A stretch of DNA of 64,000 bases from Phyllostachys edulis (lineage: Eukaryota > Streptophyta > Magnoliopsida > Poales > Poaceae), in contig CM070548.1 of NCBI GenBank assembly GCA_036346405.1, positions 53,970,279 through 54,034,278 of the forward strand, read 5' to 3'. Both the position numbers and the translations under genes were made by a program. The notes below the pieces were generated by a model that saw only the letters and a program-made list of their open reading frames with translations, was not told where the DNA came from and did no database searches. Below, piece by piece: positions 1-10,185 of this stretch; the stretch's first letter is position 1; the number at the start of each line of letters is the position of its first letter.

Positions 1-1066
1 GATGCATTCCGCAGAGCGAGGATTAACACTTCTTCATGACATACATGAAGGCATTTGTGGAAATCATGCTTCCTACTGTAACGCTGGCTCAGAAGGCCTT
101 TCGACAAGGTTTTTATCGCCAATGACTCTTTACGATGCTAAAGAGTTGGTTAAAAGGTGTGTCCAAAGGTTTCATAGCGTGCAGATACACCAACCAAATT
201 TTAGGCATTACAAACAATACTTATCTTGGCCTTTTATGCACTGGGTCTCGATATCGTAGGACCGTTCCTCAAAGCTCCAGAGGTTTCGAGTTCCTTTTGT
301 GGCTATTGATACGCTCACAAATGGATCGGGTTTAACACGTGGATCGATAACAACGAAGCGGCAAAACGGTTTATGATGAGATGCGTAATTACTCGATTTG
401 GAGTACCGAGTCGAATAATTACAGATAATGGTAAGCAATTTTCAAGCGCAAAATTTCGTGAATTTTGCGACGAGTTGGGTACCAAGTTATGTTATGCTTC
501 AGAGCCCATCCCAAAGTAATGGGGCAATGAACGCAAACGGCCAAATAATGAGAGGAATTAAGACTCGAGTCTTCGACCAGCTCATCAAACGCCGGGGCAT
601 GGGTACAAGAGCTACCCTCAGATTATGGGCTGTAAAGACGACTACTACAGACTCACAGTGAAACACCATTCTTTCTAGTCTTGAGTGAAGCCATGCTTCC
701 TTCGAACTAAAGATACGGTCAACACGAGCCTAAACTTTCACAGACTCTAACCAAGAACAACTTCGAGCAGATGATATTAATCTACTTGAAGAAAGGAGAA
801 ACCAGCCCTAATTCGCTCAAATAGCCTATCAACAAGCCTGCGAAGATACTACGATCGTTAGGTCCAACCTCGAGCCTCGCCAGAGGTGACTTGGTATTGA
901 GACTCGCCAATCCAAGTCTAATCGAACAAACTTTCTCCCAAGTGGGAAGGTCCTTACACAAAGGGTCGGGTTACTCATCCAGTGGTCAGACGATTGGCAA
1001 TGGAAGACGGCTGTGTTCTCTCGAATTCTTGGAACATCGACCCGCCACGCAAGTTTTATGTGTAAC
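1..1066 (+). pseudogene. Decayed gypsy integrase (3' end of pol)
   Basis: Three-frame reading shows the grass gypsy integrase in order. A zinc-binding start reads 'LLHDIHEGICGNHAS' (about 20-80), then 'SPMTLYDAKELVKRC' (about 115-160). The catalytic core part 'VITRFGVPSRIITDNGKQF' lies at about 385-440, then 'NGQIMRGIKTRVFDQL' (about 535-590). A C-terminal stretch 'GDLVLRLANPS' to 'NSWNID..RKFYV' ends in a stop near 1066. Integrase joins retroelement cDNA to host DNA. Reading requires repeated frame changes, so no functional protein can be made. The family assignment is firm; the exact lineage is inferred from neighbouring features. Confidence 0.85.
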
Positions 1067-1179
1067 CCATCATTGCATAATAAAGAATTAGGTTCTCTAC
1101 CTCTATTGTCTTACTTTTGAGTAGTGCTTTCATAATCTTTCGACTATATTCTAAACACCCAGTTTCCTTTACACTGGTC

Positions 1180-1760
1180 GAAAGGCAGATAACATCACCT
1201 AGTCGAAGCCTCTCCTTTCTGCATGTGGTCCTGCCCACTAGAAGGAGCTTCCTAGTATTGACTCGTTACTCACTTTTGCCGCCAACACAAAGAGCTCGGG
1301 TTCTATCTAGTCGAAATATTTTTGAAAGCTTACTCCTTTCACCTTAGATTATTTCTTCAGTTCTTTTGAAAAATATTATAAGCAAAGTGCACTTTTTTTT
1401 AGATTTATTCACCTGCCTTTGGTGCATTGATTCTGCCTCAACTAAGTCGGAGGAAGAAACACATCTAGTCAAAGTCTCTCCTCTCAGACGTGGTCCTACC
1501 CACTAGAAGGAACTTCCTAGCATCGCTCGCTTCCTACTCTTGCTATCGTGACGACTTATCGAGTCCTCCAAAGAAGGGCTAATGAATTTTTGAAGTCCTC
1601 TCGATGTTTGTTTAACTCAAGTTGTTGTTCTCGACTTAAATAATCTAGTCGAGATGGTAACATCACCTAGTCGAAGACTTTCCTCTTGCACGTGGTGGTC
1701 ACCCCACTAGAAGGAACTTCCTAGTGTCGATTCGCTTCCACTTTTTCGACCAAAGGCATG
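1180..1760. repeat. Three degenerate direct repeats in retroelement spacer
   Basis: A roughly 90-base block recurs at about 1190-1280, 1458-1550 and 1659-1752. Each copy has the pattern 'CTAGTCgAAG..CTCTCCT', then 'GTGGTCCTxCCCACTAGAAG' and 'AACTTCCTAG'. The spacing is about 200-270 bases. The block lies just downstream of integrase in the element's spacer. No protein is apparent here, and the rest of 1067-2490 shows no gene. Confidence 0.65.
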
Positions 1761-2489
1761 ATGGTTGTGATAAAAACAACAAGTTAAACAAACCTCTGCT
1801 TTGAAACCCTTTTTAACACTATTTATTTAGTTCGCCTAAACAAACTAAGCAAATAGTCGGGCTAGGATAAAGTTATTAATTTGACTTCAATTCTTAGTCT
1901 TTCATTTCGTTAATTATCTTTTGAGTTACTAACTACTCGACAAGATGATTTGCGTGAAACAAGATGGATTATATAATACATCAACAAAAGATTGTTTTTC
2001 GTGTTTGTTACAAACTACTCAAGAAGGAGAGCCCAACAAGATCTCCTCCAAACCTTCCTACTAATCGACAGATTTTTCAATCGACGACTTGCTTCGCTTC
2101 AGGCGCCAAGTCGGCTTTGATTGGTTGAACATTAAGGTTGGGGTCACGAGCTTTAAGTTTGGCCAATGCATAACTTATCGCAACTTCGACGCCTCCTTTA
2201 TCGATTCAAATTTTGGTTGGTCTTCGTGGTGGTCATCGCTTCTGCAAAGTCCCGACTTGTTCCCCAATTGTACTTATGTGAGTAGCCATCGATCATCTTG
2301 AGGAGCTTTTCCTCAAGATGAAGCTCACTAAGTACATTGTTCAGGAGCGTGACACTGCTTTGAAGATTAATCTTCATTGTCTCCATCTCATGTTGGGTAC
2401 GAGTCGAAGCCTCGCGGAGTTGTTTGTTTTCGACCGCTTGCTCTTAAAAGAATAAGACTGGTCAAGTAAAAATAAACTTCTAGAGGAAA

Positions 2490-5400
2490 AGAAAATAAAA
2501 ATAATTACAGGTAAAAGATTTCCTTACCTGCTAGTCGAGAATCCAATTTCTTGATTTCTTCATCATGGGAGGCAACGGTCTCAGCATGCTTCTTCTCCCA
2601 TGATCTAATCTCCTCCGCATTTTCTTTGGCAATACGGACAGTCTCAGTATAAATCACGGTTTTATCCTTGAGCTCATTTTCGAGCCTTCCTAGTTCGAGT
2701 TCCATTTCTAGAAAAGAAATGAAAGTGAGAATATGGGAAGAACTCGTAAAAGATTGCAGGTAAAGAATTGTTTACCTGATCTTTGGGACTTTAGTCTCGT
2801 AATTTCCTTATTTTTTCTCTCGAGATACGAGAAGTCTCGTGAATGACCAAAGTTTTATTTTGGACTTCATTCGAGCTTTCTTATATCATCTTCTTTTTCT
2901 TAAAAATGCTTGAACAGCAAAGATCGAAAACATAAGCGGTCTTAAGTTCAAGACTTCATCGTTTATCCTTTCCTCGCACCTTTTCGTTGTAGAGTTAGCT
3001 TTTTAAGCTTCCTCAGAGAAATTCTACTTTCTCCTCAGAACTTTCTCGACTCCTCTTTTGATAATCGAGCGAGTCGGCGAGTCTTTTTCGCGCTTTTAAC
3101 CCAGAAGGTTAAAAGTGGACATGAACATTATTAAATTGGTTGTAAGCTCTCCTACAACCATTGATCCAACAGAAGTTCTTCACGACTATGGATCTAGTCG
3201 TAAGTTCTCCTACGACTAAACCTTGGTTGTAAGTCTTTACGACTAGCATATAGTCGTGAGTTTTTCCACGACAAACCCCGTAAGCACTATATAAGTAGTC
3301 AAATCGAAAACGACTATGAAAAATAGTAACTTACCACCTCTCGCTTGCTTGCAGAGTTCCTCTTTTCTCGTCATGACTCTAGAAGTTGTCGATGATATTC
3401 ACCGACAACAAATGATTTGCTCTATGGCTTTCTACAAAAGAAAAGACAAGGAGAAACAAGAGAAGATTATACCAAGATGTATAAGTATCATCAAATACTT
3501 ACACTCATGGTTGATCGAGCAAATATCGAGTAAACCCACTCTGGGTGCTTCAACTCGTCCACTCTCTCAACTTGGTCCCACCAAACCTTCTCAAGGCGCC
3601 ATTATCAAAAGTGTTCCTCTATTGGGAATATCTTTGGGATGGGGACTTCGATTTGAGATCTAAAGCGTAAGACCCCACTATGGAAGCAGGCCAAAGAAAT
3701 CGTAATGGTTGAAGTATTCCTCATCTTCCGATTCTGAAATTGTAATTTCCTTTGGGTACCGTGAAGGAGGTTTGTAATAATTTCTTCCCCGCACGGTGGT
3801 CCGCACATCACCACCTTGGGCAGAGGCTTCACGACTACCTCTGCTGGTCCCATGGTCACATCAATGGTCATGGCGGCTACCTCAAGAGTTGTAGACGCCA
3901 CCTCAGTAATTATGGTCACGCCTCGGTGGCTATAGCTACAACTTCAGCGGTCGAAACAACCGCTTTAGAGCTACGACTTCTTCCACAACCCGTGTGGATG
4001 ATCCTTCGACCATCTCTGTTGTCATCTCTCCAATCACCGGAGAGGCCGCAATGGGCTTTTCGATAGAAACCACTATGGGGGTCAAGGAGTCGAGCTAAAA
4101 TAAACAAAAGGATAGCAAGTCAAATTGTGGAAAGCAAAAGGTAAATGCCGTTTTACACTTTAGCTTGTTTCACATACCTCTGCATCCCGGACTTGATCGT
4201 AAACTTTGAAGCCATCTTCCCGATGGAAGGGTTCTTCGACTTCTTTGCTACGACCACGCATGATTGTAGCTCAAGTTGGGGAATAGGTTTTCGCCACCAC
4301 CACGCCCGTCGTGGATCTTGAACAGGACCATTTCTCGGTCTCGACTTTCCGGAGGGCCGAGATCGGTCTCGACCACTCTAAGAGCAGCGCTACCTCAACA
4401 ATAGGGACCGGATCGGCGTTGTCCTTCACAAAGATATAAACTCCTTCCAGCTTCTTTTTCTAGTTGCTTGACAAAACTAGAAGTGGTAGAAACCGTGAAA
4501 GCTTTCTTGTCATAATAAAAGGTACCTTAGCCTTGTGGGCTTTGCGCCTAAGAGGTTCTTCAACCTCCACGGCCTCCTCATTGCATGTTGCTTGGCCTTG
4601 CCATCTTTGTGGTCATGTCCTTGGTCTTACGGACCTTATGATAAGAGGTTCTTCATCCTCCTCGACTTGATTGTTTCGACTTTAGTTTCGCTGCTGGACT
4701 ATGCGTGCATGCAGACCTTAACAAGGACCGGTCGAAACGAGGGACTTGAGCTTGATCCTCCCTTGTCGCATTTACTCTTGAAAGACGACGCTTTTTACTT
4801 GGGGAGCTGAGTCCTTGTCCATTGTCGCCTCGCTCCAATGGTCATCGGCCGACCTCTTCGTCGTTCCGACGGTTTTCCATGCCTACTTTCAGAAGAAAAT
4901 GAAGAAGAAGAATCAATGACCAACAGAAGTTTTTCACGATCAGATTTCTAGTCGTAAGCTTTTCTACGACATGTCCCTGATCATAAGAATTTCTACAATC
5001 ACTACCTAGTCGTAAGTTCTTTCTACGACTATAAAGTCCTAAGGATAAAATCAGCTTTTGATTACCTTTAGACGCTTAACCTTTTCCTCTGCGGACAAAA
5101 CCGCAAGGATTTGAGGAACCGCCATTAGGGTGGCGGGCTTTCACAAACGAAGTTTGACTCAACGCCAATCTCGTCAGGAAAGATCTCAGATAAAGCAGAT
5201 AAAGATACTCGATTGATAAATCAAGAAGACCAAACTAAGAGTTAAGTCGAAAAACTACTTACCCTCATCGAGTCCCCGGCCTGTCTTTTGGCCCCGTGAT
5301 ACTTCCACATAGGAGGTACTCGCTTCTTCAAAGGGCTAATTAGACGTGTGATGAAATCCTTCACCACATGCCATCAAGTTAATCCCCCTTCTTTCAAATC

Positions 5401-6100
5401 CTTAATAGCTTGAATATAGGGGGCAATTTGACTGATATCTTGGGGAGTCGAATCCCATGAAGATTTCTTTTCGGCAGCCTTCCCCTGAAAGGTAAGGCTA
5501 TCTTCGGAGGTGACTTTCCAGTAAAACCACCTCTTCCTCCACAACGGCCATGAAGACCGAGTGAACATCTGAATATACTCCTTCGACTTCCCGTCATGGA
5601 GCTTGCACCACAACTTCCAAATTTATCCCAGTTGGCGAGCCATTCCAGAGAAATCTTGAAAAAGCTCAAGATCCATTTGGAATTCCTGTGCACGCCACAC
5701 AGATATATTAATACGCCAAGATTGTGATGGAATTAGGACCAAGGTTCACCAATTCCACTCCAAAATGCTCGAGTATAAGTGTAAGAAAGGGGTGAGCAGT
5801 AATCATAGACCACACTCACAAGACGCTCGAAGACGGAATTTGTCCATCCTCCCCGACGCCATTCGCTTGTTCGCCGAACCACTCCACGAGAACTCTCTCG
5901 AATCTTCCCAGCGTTGACAAGGGCTTCCATCTTCGCCAGATCCATCTCCGACTCGGCCCACTTTGAGACCCTCCCACCATTTCTCTTAAGGGGAGATTCT
6001 TGATTGAGTTGGTGGCGAGAAGACAAGAACTTGATGAACAAAGGATAATTTGAGGAAAAGTGTGAACCCTAAGTCTTACCCCGTAAGTATTTATAATCGC
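2490..6100 (-). pseudogene. Antisense ORF remnant of a Tat element ('putative gypsy type transposon' family)
   Basis: Reading leftward on the minus strand, an N-terminal part at 6041-5733 contains 'KWAESEMDLAKMEALVNAGK'. It is followed at 5613-5374 by 'WRKRWFYWKV', a pattern I associate with the plant gypsy-type transposon domain (PF04195-like). A coiled-coil-like Lys/Glu-rich segment at 2705-2505 ('LGRLENELKDKT', 'EEIKKLDSRLAGKE') would be the C-terminal part. Between 2706 and 5370 the frame is broken and only short low-identity stretches remain. The function of this antisense protein is not established. Several frameshifts and stops make it a pseudogene. Confidence 0.6.
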
Positions 6101-6770
6101 GTGCCTCGAAATGAGGCGTGGTATTCCAAAGGTTGCCACCGCCTCGAACCGCTTCAACAGACAAAGCTAACAAAGCGCCGCTTAAAATTCCTCAACGTGT
6201 CCGTTTGAGAAAATCAGTTTGCTTTTACACCTCAAGCGAAATTACTTCCTTGGTTAGATTCTTTTTAACCAAAGGAAATGTTCATCTGAAAGGTTTTTCT
6301 TCCGATCACTATGTCTGCGATCACCTTGTGATCGAGAAATGTTCTACGACTATTTGATAGTCAGAAGCAATTTCCTTGACCAAGCATATTTCTCGGTCAA
6401 AGTAGTATACTAATGATGAAGAGTTTTTCCTTCGACTATCTTTCTACGACCCTCTCGTGGTCGTGAAGACCATCTATAACCCCTTTACCAAGTAAGTTAC
6501 TTTCACTTGAAGTGGGGGCTAGATGACGAGGATATAATAATCCTCATTTTATCTTTTATCTATAATTCTTATTATAGGTAAATATGACGCCATATGGTCC
6601 CCGAGTATACCCCTTAATGTTATAAGGAAGAGCCCTTTGGGTGGTCGAAGTTCTTCTACCACCACCCCCATAGTCGTAAGTTATGCTACGACTACCCCAA
6701 TAGTCGTAAGTCTTGCTATGACTACCTCATGGTCGTAAGTTCTTCTACGACTAGGTCAGCTACGACCACC
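3130..6770. repeat. Scattered short palindromic units (AGTCGTAAG..CTACGACT)
   Basis: A short inverted-repeat unit of the form 'TAGTCGTAAGTTcTtCTACGACTA' is scattered, in variable form, at about 3140-3280, 4945-5030, 6340-6460 and 6640-6770. The half sites AGTCGTA and TACGACT are complementary, so each unit could fold on itself. The units lie in the spacer and run into the 3' LTR. I do not know their role. Confidence 0.6.
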
Positions 6771-7263
6771 TTATGATCAATTAAACCTACAGACAAGTGG
6801 GCCCAATTGATTAAGGGATTCAAATAATCATCATCGCCGTTACTCACAAGTAATAGCACGTAATGCTCCATTATCTTTGGTATATTGTTGTTAGGCGACG
6901 TGGAGGAGTTAATCGCGGTGATTACTACCAACGTCGCTCAGATACAGATGTGATGAGGCGCCGCTTCACCTGCAGAAACTGCCGCTCCTTCACGTACTAT
7001 ATAAAGGCGGCAATCAGAGAAGGAAAGGCGGATGAATCGGGCCATCAGGAATACGAGTACTATCTGTAATAGTCTTAGTTTTTCCCCTGATTGTTCAGAA
7101 TACACTCAATACCATACACACATAGGAGTAGGGTTGTTATTCTCTCCGGAAAAGGCCTGAACCTGTATAAAAATCCCCGTGTCAATCTCTCTACGTGATT
7201 CCATTCTAGGAGACCCCCCGAATCAAACAATATTTACGTAAGTTCGGTTCTAAAACACCGACA
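6521..7263 (+). repeat. 3' LTR of the Tat-like gypsy element
   Basis: A purine tract with GAAGTGGGGGC (6509-6519) precedes the start near 6521. A TATA-type promoter CTATATAAAGG lies at 6997-7007. The LTR ends in AAAACACCGACA at 7263, after which LINE sequence resumes at once. The exact 5' base is uncertain by 2-3 bases because the expected TG is not clean. Within this LTR the short AGTCGTA palindromes recur. Confidence 0.7.
6997..7007 (+). promoter_or_regulatory. TATA box in gypsy 3' LTR
   Basis: CTATATAAAGG sits about 260 bases before the LTR end, a normal place for the U3 promoter of a plant LTR. Activity cannot be judged from sequence. Confidence 0.5.
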
Positions 7264-7840
7264 AAGCTCAAAGTGTTGTTTCTGTATTGAAGAGGAAACA
7301 ATTCAACATCTTTTCTTTAAGTGTCCCTTTGCACGTCTTGCTTGGTGGGTTGTGCAATGTACATTTAATTTAGTTCCTCCAGTGAGCATGACTAATATGT
7401 TTGGAAATTGGTTAAATGGGATTCCACAAGTATTAAAATCACAACTCCTGGTGGGAGTTAGTGCATTATGTTGTTCTATTTGGTTATGTCGAAATGATGT
7501 TGTTTTTTGACAACAAGAATATAACTAATCCTTTGCAAGTTATCTTATTGAGTGGATATTGGGTGAATGCCCGGCAAACTCAGAGAAACCAGATTCGTAT
7601 GAGTCTATGTTGGAGGAAGCCAAAAGTTAGAGTTTGTAAAACAACTCCTCAATTTTTCATGGGTGGAGGCTTAGTCATAGGATTTGCAATCAATGAATTG
7701 AAGTTTTAATTGTCTTCTGGTTGTAAGGCTTCATGCCGTTTTTGGATGTTGGGATTTGTGTTACTCCAGTTTCTTAATAAATTAGGCTATGTGTATCTTT
7801 GATGCAGGTCGGGGAGTTTTTCCTCTTCCATTATCTAAAA
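7264..7840 (+). pseudogene. LINE ORF2 C-terminus (reverse-transcriptase zinc-binding domain) and 3' UTR
   Basis: The first frame gives 'KCCFCIEEETIQHLFFKCPF' followed by 'ARLAWWVV', the Cys-His pattern of the zf-RVT domain at the end of plant LINE ORF2. At about 7499-7508 an extra T in a T-run shifts the frame; the next frame continues with 'FDNKNITNPLQVI'. The 3' end contains 'GTATCTTTGATGCAGG' (about 7793-7808), which resembles the conserved tail of grass LINEs. The 5' part is missing at the gypsy insertion, so this is a broken fragment. It encoded part of the protein that copies LINE RNA back into DNA. Confidence 0.75.
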
Positions 7841-9094
7841 GTGCGAGATGAGGCCGGTTGGAGGGGTCAAGTGGCGTTGGTGGTGTTGCCTAGTGCCTTT
7901 TTTCATAGGTTCATTGGGTTGTTAGTGCGGCAATTGGATTTAGGTTTTGACAGTTGCAAGAGGGTTGTTCATCCGATGATGAGGATATCATCTTGGCGGA
8001 AGCGGTAGTTGAATCGAAAGCAGAGAATCGGCCAATCGATTGTTCTGAAGAAGTTTTGAAATCTTCTAATGGTAACAGAGTTCAATCTATTATCTCATCT
8101 ACCTTTCGTTGGTCCTTGCAGGTCTATGGCAATGCAATTGCGGTGGGGTACTCTCTAGTGGAGCTCCGTGCGGTGGGCTTATCGCTAGGACAGAACAAGC
8201 AGTGTTGTGGTGCTAGTCGCCCTTGGCAAGGGCCGGCACCACCTCCTCGCTTGTCACCTCTGATGACGATGGGCACTGCCATGGCTCGAGCTCGCCGAAA
8301 CCAAAAGACCGAGTTAGTGTGCAACGTTGTTAACATGTCATTTTCGACGGATATGGAACCAATTCAAATTATGTGACGTCTCCGATTAGCCAAGATGTCG
8401 CCCATCCATAATTTGGTTGACTTGATTTCATTGGGTTGGGCCCAACCGAAGAATGTTTGCCTCTTTGCAAATCGGACCAAACCCAAAAGAGGGGTTTGCC
8501 CTGGCTACACCGGCTACTTGGATGTACCTAGCGATCGGCTTGGCAGAAACCTAAAATGAATTCTGGTGGCTGGTCGGGAACAACAAACAAAGTGATAAGC
8601 GTACGTTGAGGTCCTTTGCAGCGACATGGCGTTTGGGCGGGGTCGCGCAGGGGGTCAACTAAAAGAACTAGGCATGAATGTGCCCTTGGTAGACTTCAAT
8701 GGTGGTTAGTTTCCCATCAACGGAGGTGTGGGCCCCGACCATCGGGAATGGCGTGTGATCGACCGGTGGGGGAATATACCTAGCAAAATGGTAACCGGTA
8801 GGTTCTCGTCAATGGTGGCACCGGAGGCCAGTCGCTAGGCTTGGCGGTCTGCCGCTTTACCAGTGTGGGCGACATCGCGCAGAGGTGCATGCCAATCTCA
8901 TGTTAGAAGTCTTTGGTGGGCGGGCGCCCGGTGATGGACTAATCCCGGGCAATGGAGTCACTGGACAGTTTTCAGTTAGTGGTGGTCCCGGTGGGCAGGC
9001 TGCAGGGTCGGGCGGCGCTTTCGGTGGGTAGGGAAGCTTCCTTGCTATTGGTGTTGGCGGCAATAACCCTAAGCCTAGCAATGGCCGAGGGAGA
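7841..9094 (+). other. Unassigned host segment, possibly LINE ORF1-like
   Basis: No gene is recognised with confidence. Around 7960-8050 one frame is acidic ('SSDDEDIILAEAVVES'). Around 8950-9080 another is Gly-rich ('SGGPGGQAAGSGGAFGG'). If CACTA element E2 is removed using its AGA duplication, one frame runs from 8952 through 9094 into 22298-22510 and becomes Arg/Gly-rich ('NRGRGRGRFRGG'). Such Gly/Arg-rich tails occur in plant LINE ORF1 proteins, so an ORF1 remnant is a guess. The rest of the segment shows only short broken frames. Confidence 0.35.
9092..9094. repeat. Left target-site duplication of CACTA E2 (AGA)
   Basis: AGA immediately precedes the outer CAC and is matched by AGA at 22295-22297, directly after the right terminus of E2. 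Three-base duplications are the rule for CACTA transposons. Confidence 0.85.
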
Positions 9095-9115
9095 CACCAC
9101 TACTACAGAAATGCT

Positions 9116-9445
9116 AATATCGACGCCGATCACGCAGCGGTTCATCGAAACCGCTCAGATAAACACAATCTCGACGGTTTTGTTACCCACCGCTCATGTT
9201 ATTCTCCGCGCTAAAACCGCTCGTGAAGATGTCATATCACGCAGCGGTTCATGTTTGGAACCGTCAGGATACTTCACGACGGTTCCAAACATGAACCGTC
9301 TGTGATATTACCCAATATCACGACGGTTTTTTAGAACCGTCGTGATACTTCATGAGCGGTTCCAAACATGAACCGCTCGTGATATTGCCCAATATCACGA
9401 CGGTTTTGTTAAAACCGTCCGTGATAATTAACTCATCACGACGAT
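9116..9445. repeat. E1 left subterminal repeat array
   Basis: This array is made of short inverted units such as ATCACGACGGTT and AACCGTCGTGAT, separated by 10-30 bases. CACTA subterminal repeats are binding sites for the TNPA/TNP1-type protein. A TATA-like ATATATATAG (about 9445-9454) follows, so the array probably also acts as the promoter of the transposase gene. Confidence 0.75.
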
Positions 9446-10185
9446 ATATATAGCTCCGCCTCCCCGCCAAAACAGATATAGTCTTCTTGATCTCCATATC
9501 TCGGGCGCCACGATAGGTCCATCGCCGCCTGCGTCGGCTTGAGTACATCGCCACCTCACCGAGCCGCCTAGTCCATTTCAACAGATATTGTCGCCGAGGA
9601 GCTTGCCGCCGCCGCCTGCTCACCGATCGACGACCCGGTAGCGCCTTGGACCTTCCCGACTTTCATTGACACCTTCCTCGTGATCGAGGTGAGATATCAA
9701 GCATAAGCATCCTTTAATTTGAGTAGTTTCAGCGCACGAAATCGCTAGTTTCAGCGCCCATGGGACATCACCGTCGGTTCGCCTCAAAGTAGACCTTAGG
9801 CCGAGAGCCACGACTATATAGCAATGCGATGTCACCCCTAAGCCCGCTTTGAGCTTCAAATTAATCCTACTGCTTTTTAATCATTTAGTTAATAAACTAA
9901 CGAGTCTATGACATGTGGGATCGCCATAGATTTTATAAATAAAATCATGAAATAAAAATGAGTCACCGACAAGTAGGGCCCACATGTAAGTTAATAAAAT
10001 CCAAAAATGTAAAAATAAAAAAAATCGTAATTAAGCCTCAAAAATACGCTTTGAAAGTCATCACCCTTTTATTTATTTTCGTGGTTTTCAATACGAACCG
10101 TGTGATGGACCGGTTGGATGTACACCGAGAACCGTGTGAGTGAAGAGTACATTAATGGCGTGTCTCGCTTACAAGAGCCGCCGAG
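9446..10185 (+). other. E1 leader region (5' UTR/intron-like)
   Basis: A CG-rich leader (9460-9690) is followed by AT-rich sequence up to about 10140. No transposase-like residues are visible. A 5' UTR with an intron is the expected content here. Confidence 0.4.

Larger units (their letters stand above)
1..7263 (+). mobile_element. Ty3/gypsy retrotransposon, Tat lineage (RIRE2-like), 3' portion
   Basis: The window opens inside the pol gene of a large gypsy element. The order seen is decayed integrase (1-1066), a long non-pol spacer with an antisense ORF remnant (about 2500-6100), a polypurine tract (about 6509-6519) and a 3' LTR ending at 7263. An extra antisense ORF between integrase and the 3' LTR is known for RIRE2/Grande-type Tat elements, which is why I place it there. 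The element is inserted in a LINE, whose sequence resumes at 7264. The 5' half lies outside the window, so the target duplication cannot be checked. The coding parts are full of indels and stops, so it is a dead copy. Confidence 0.8.
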
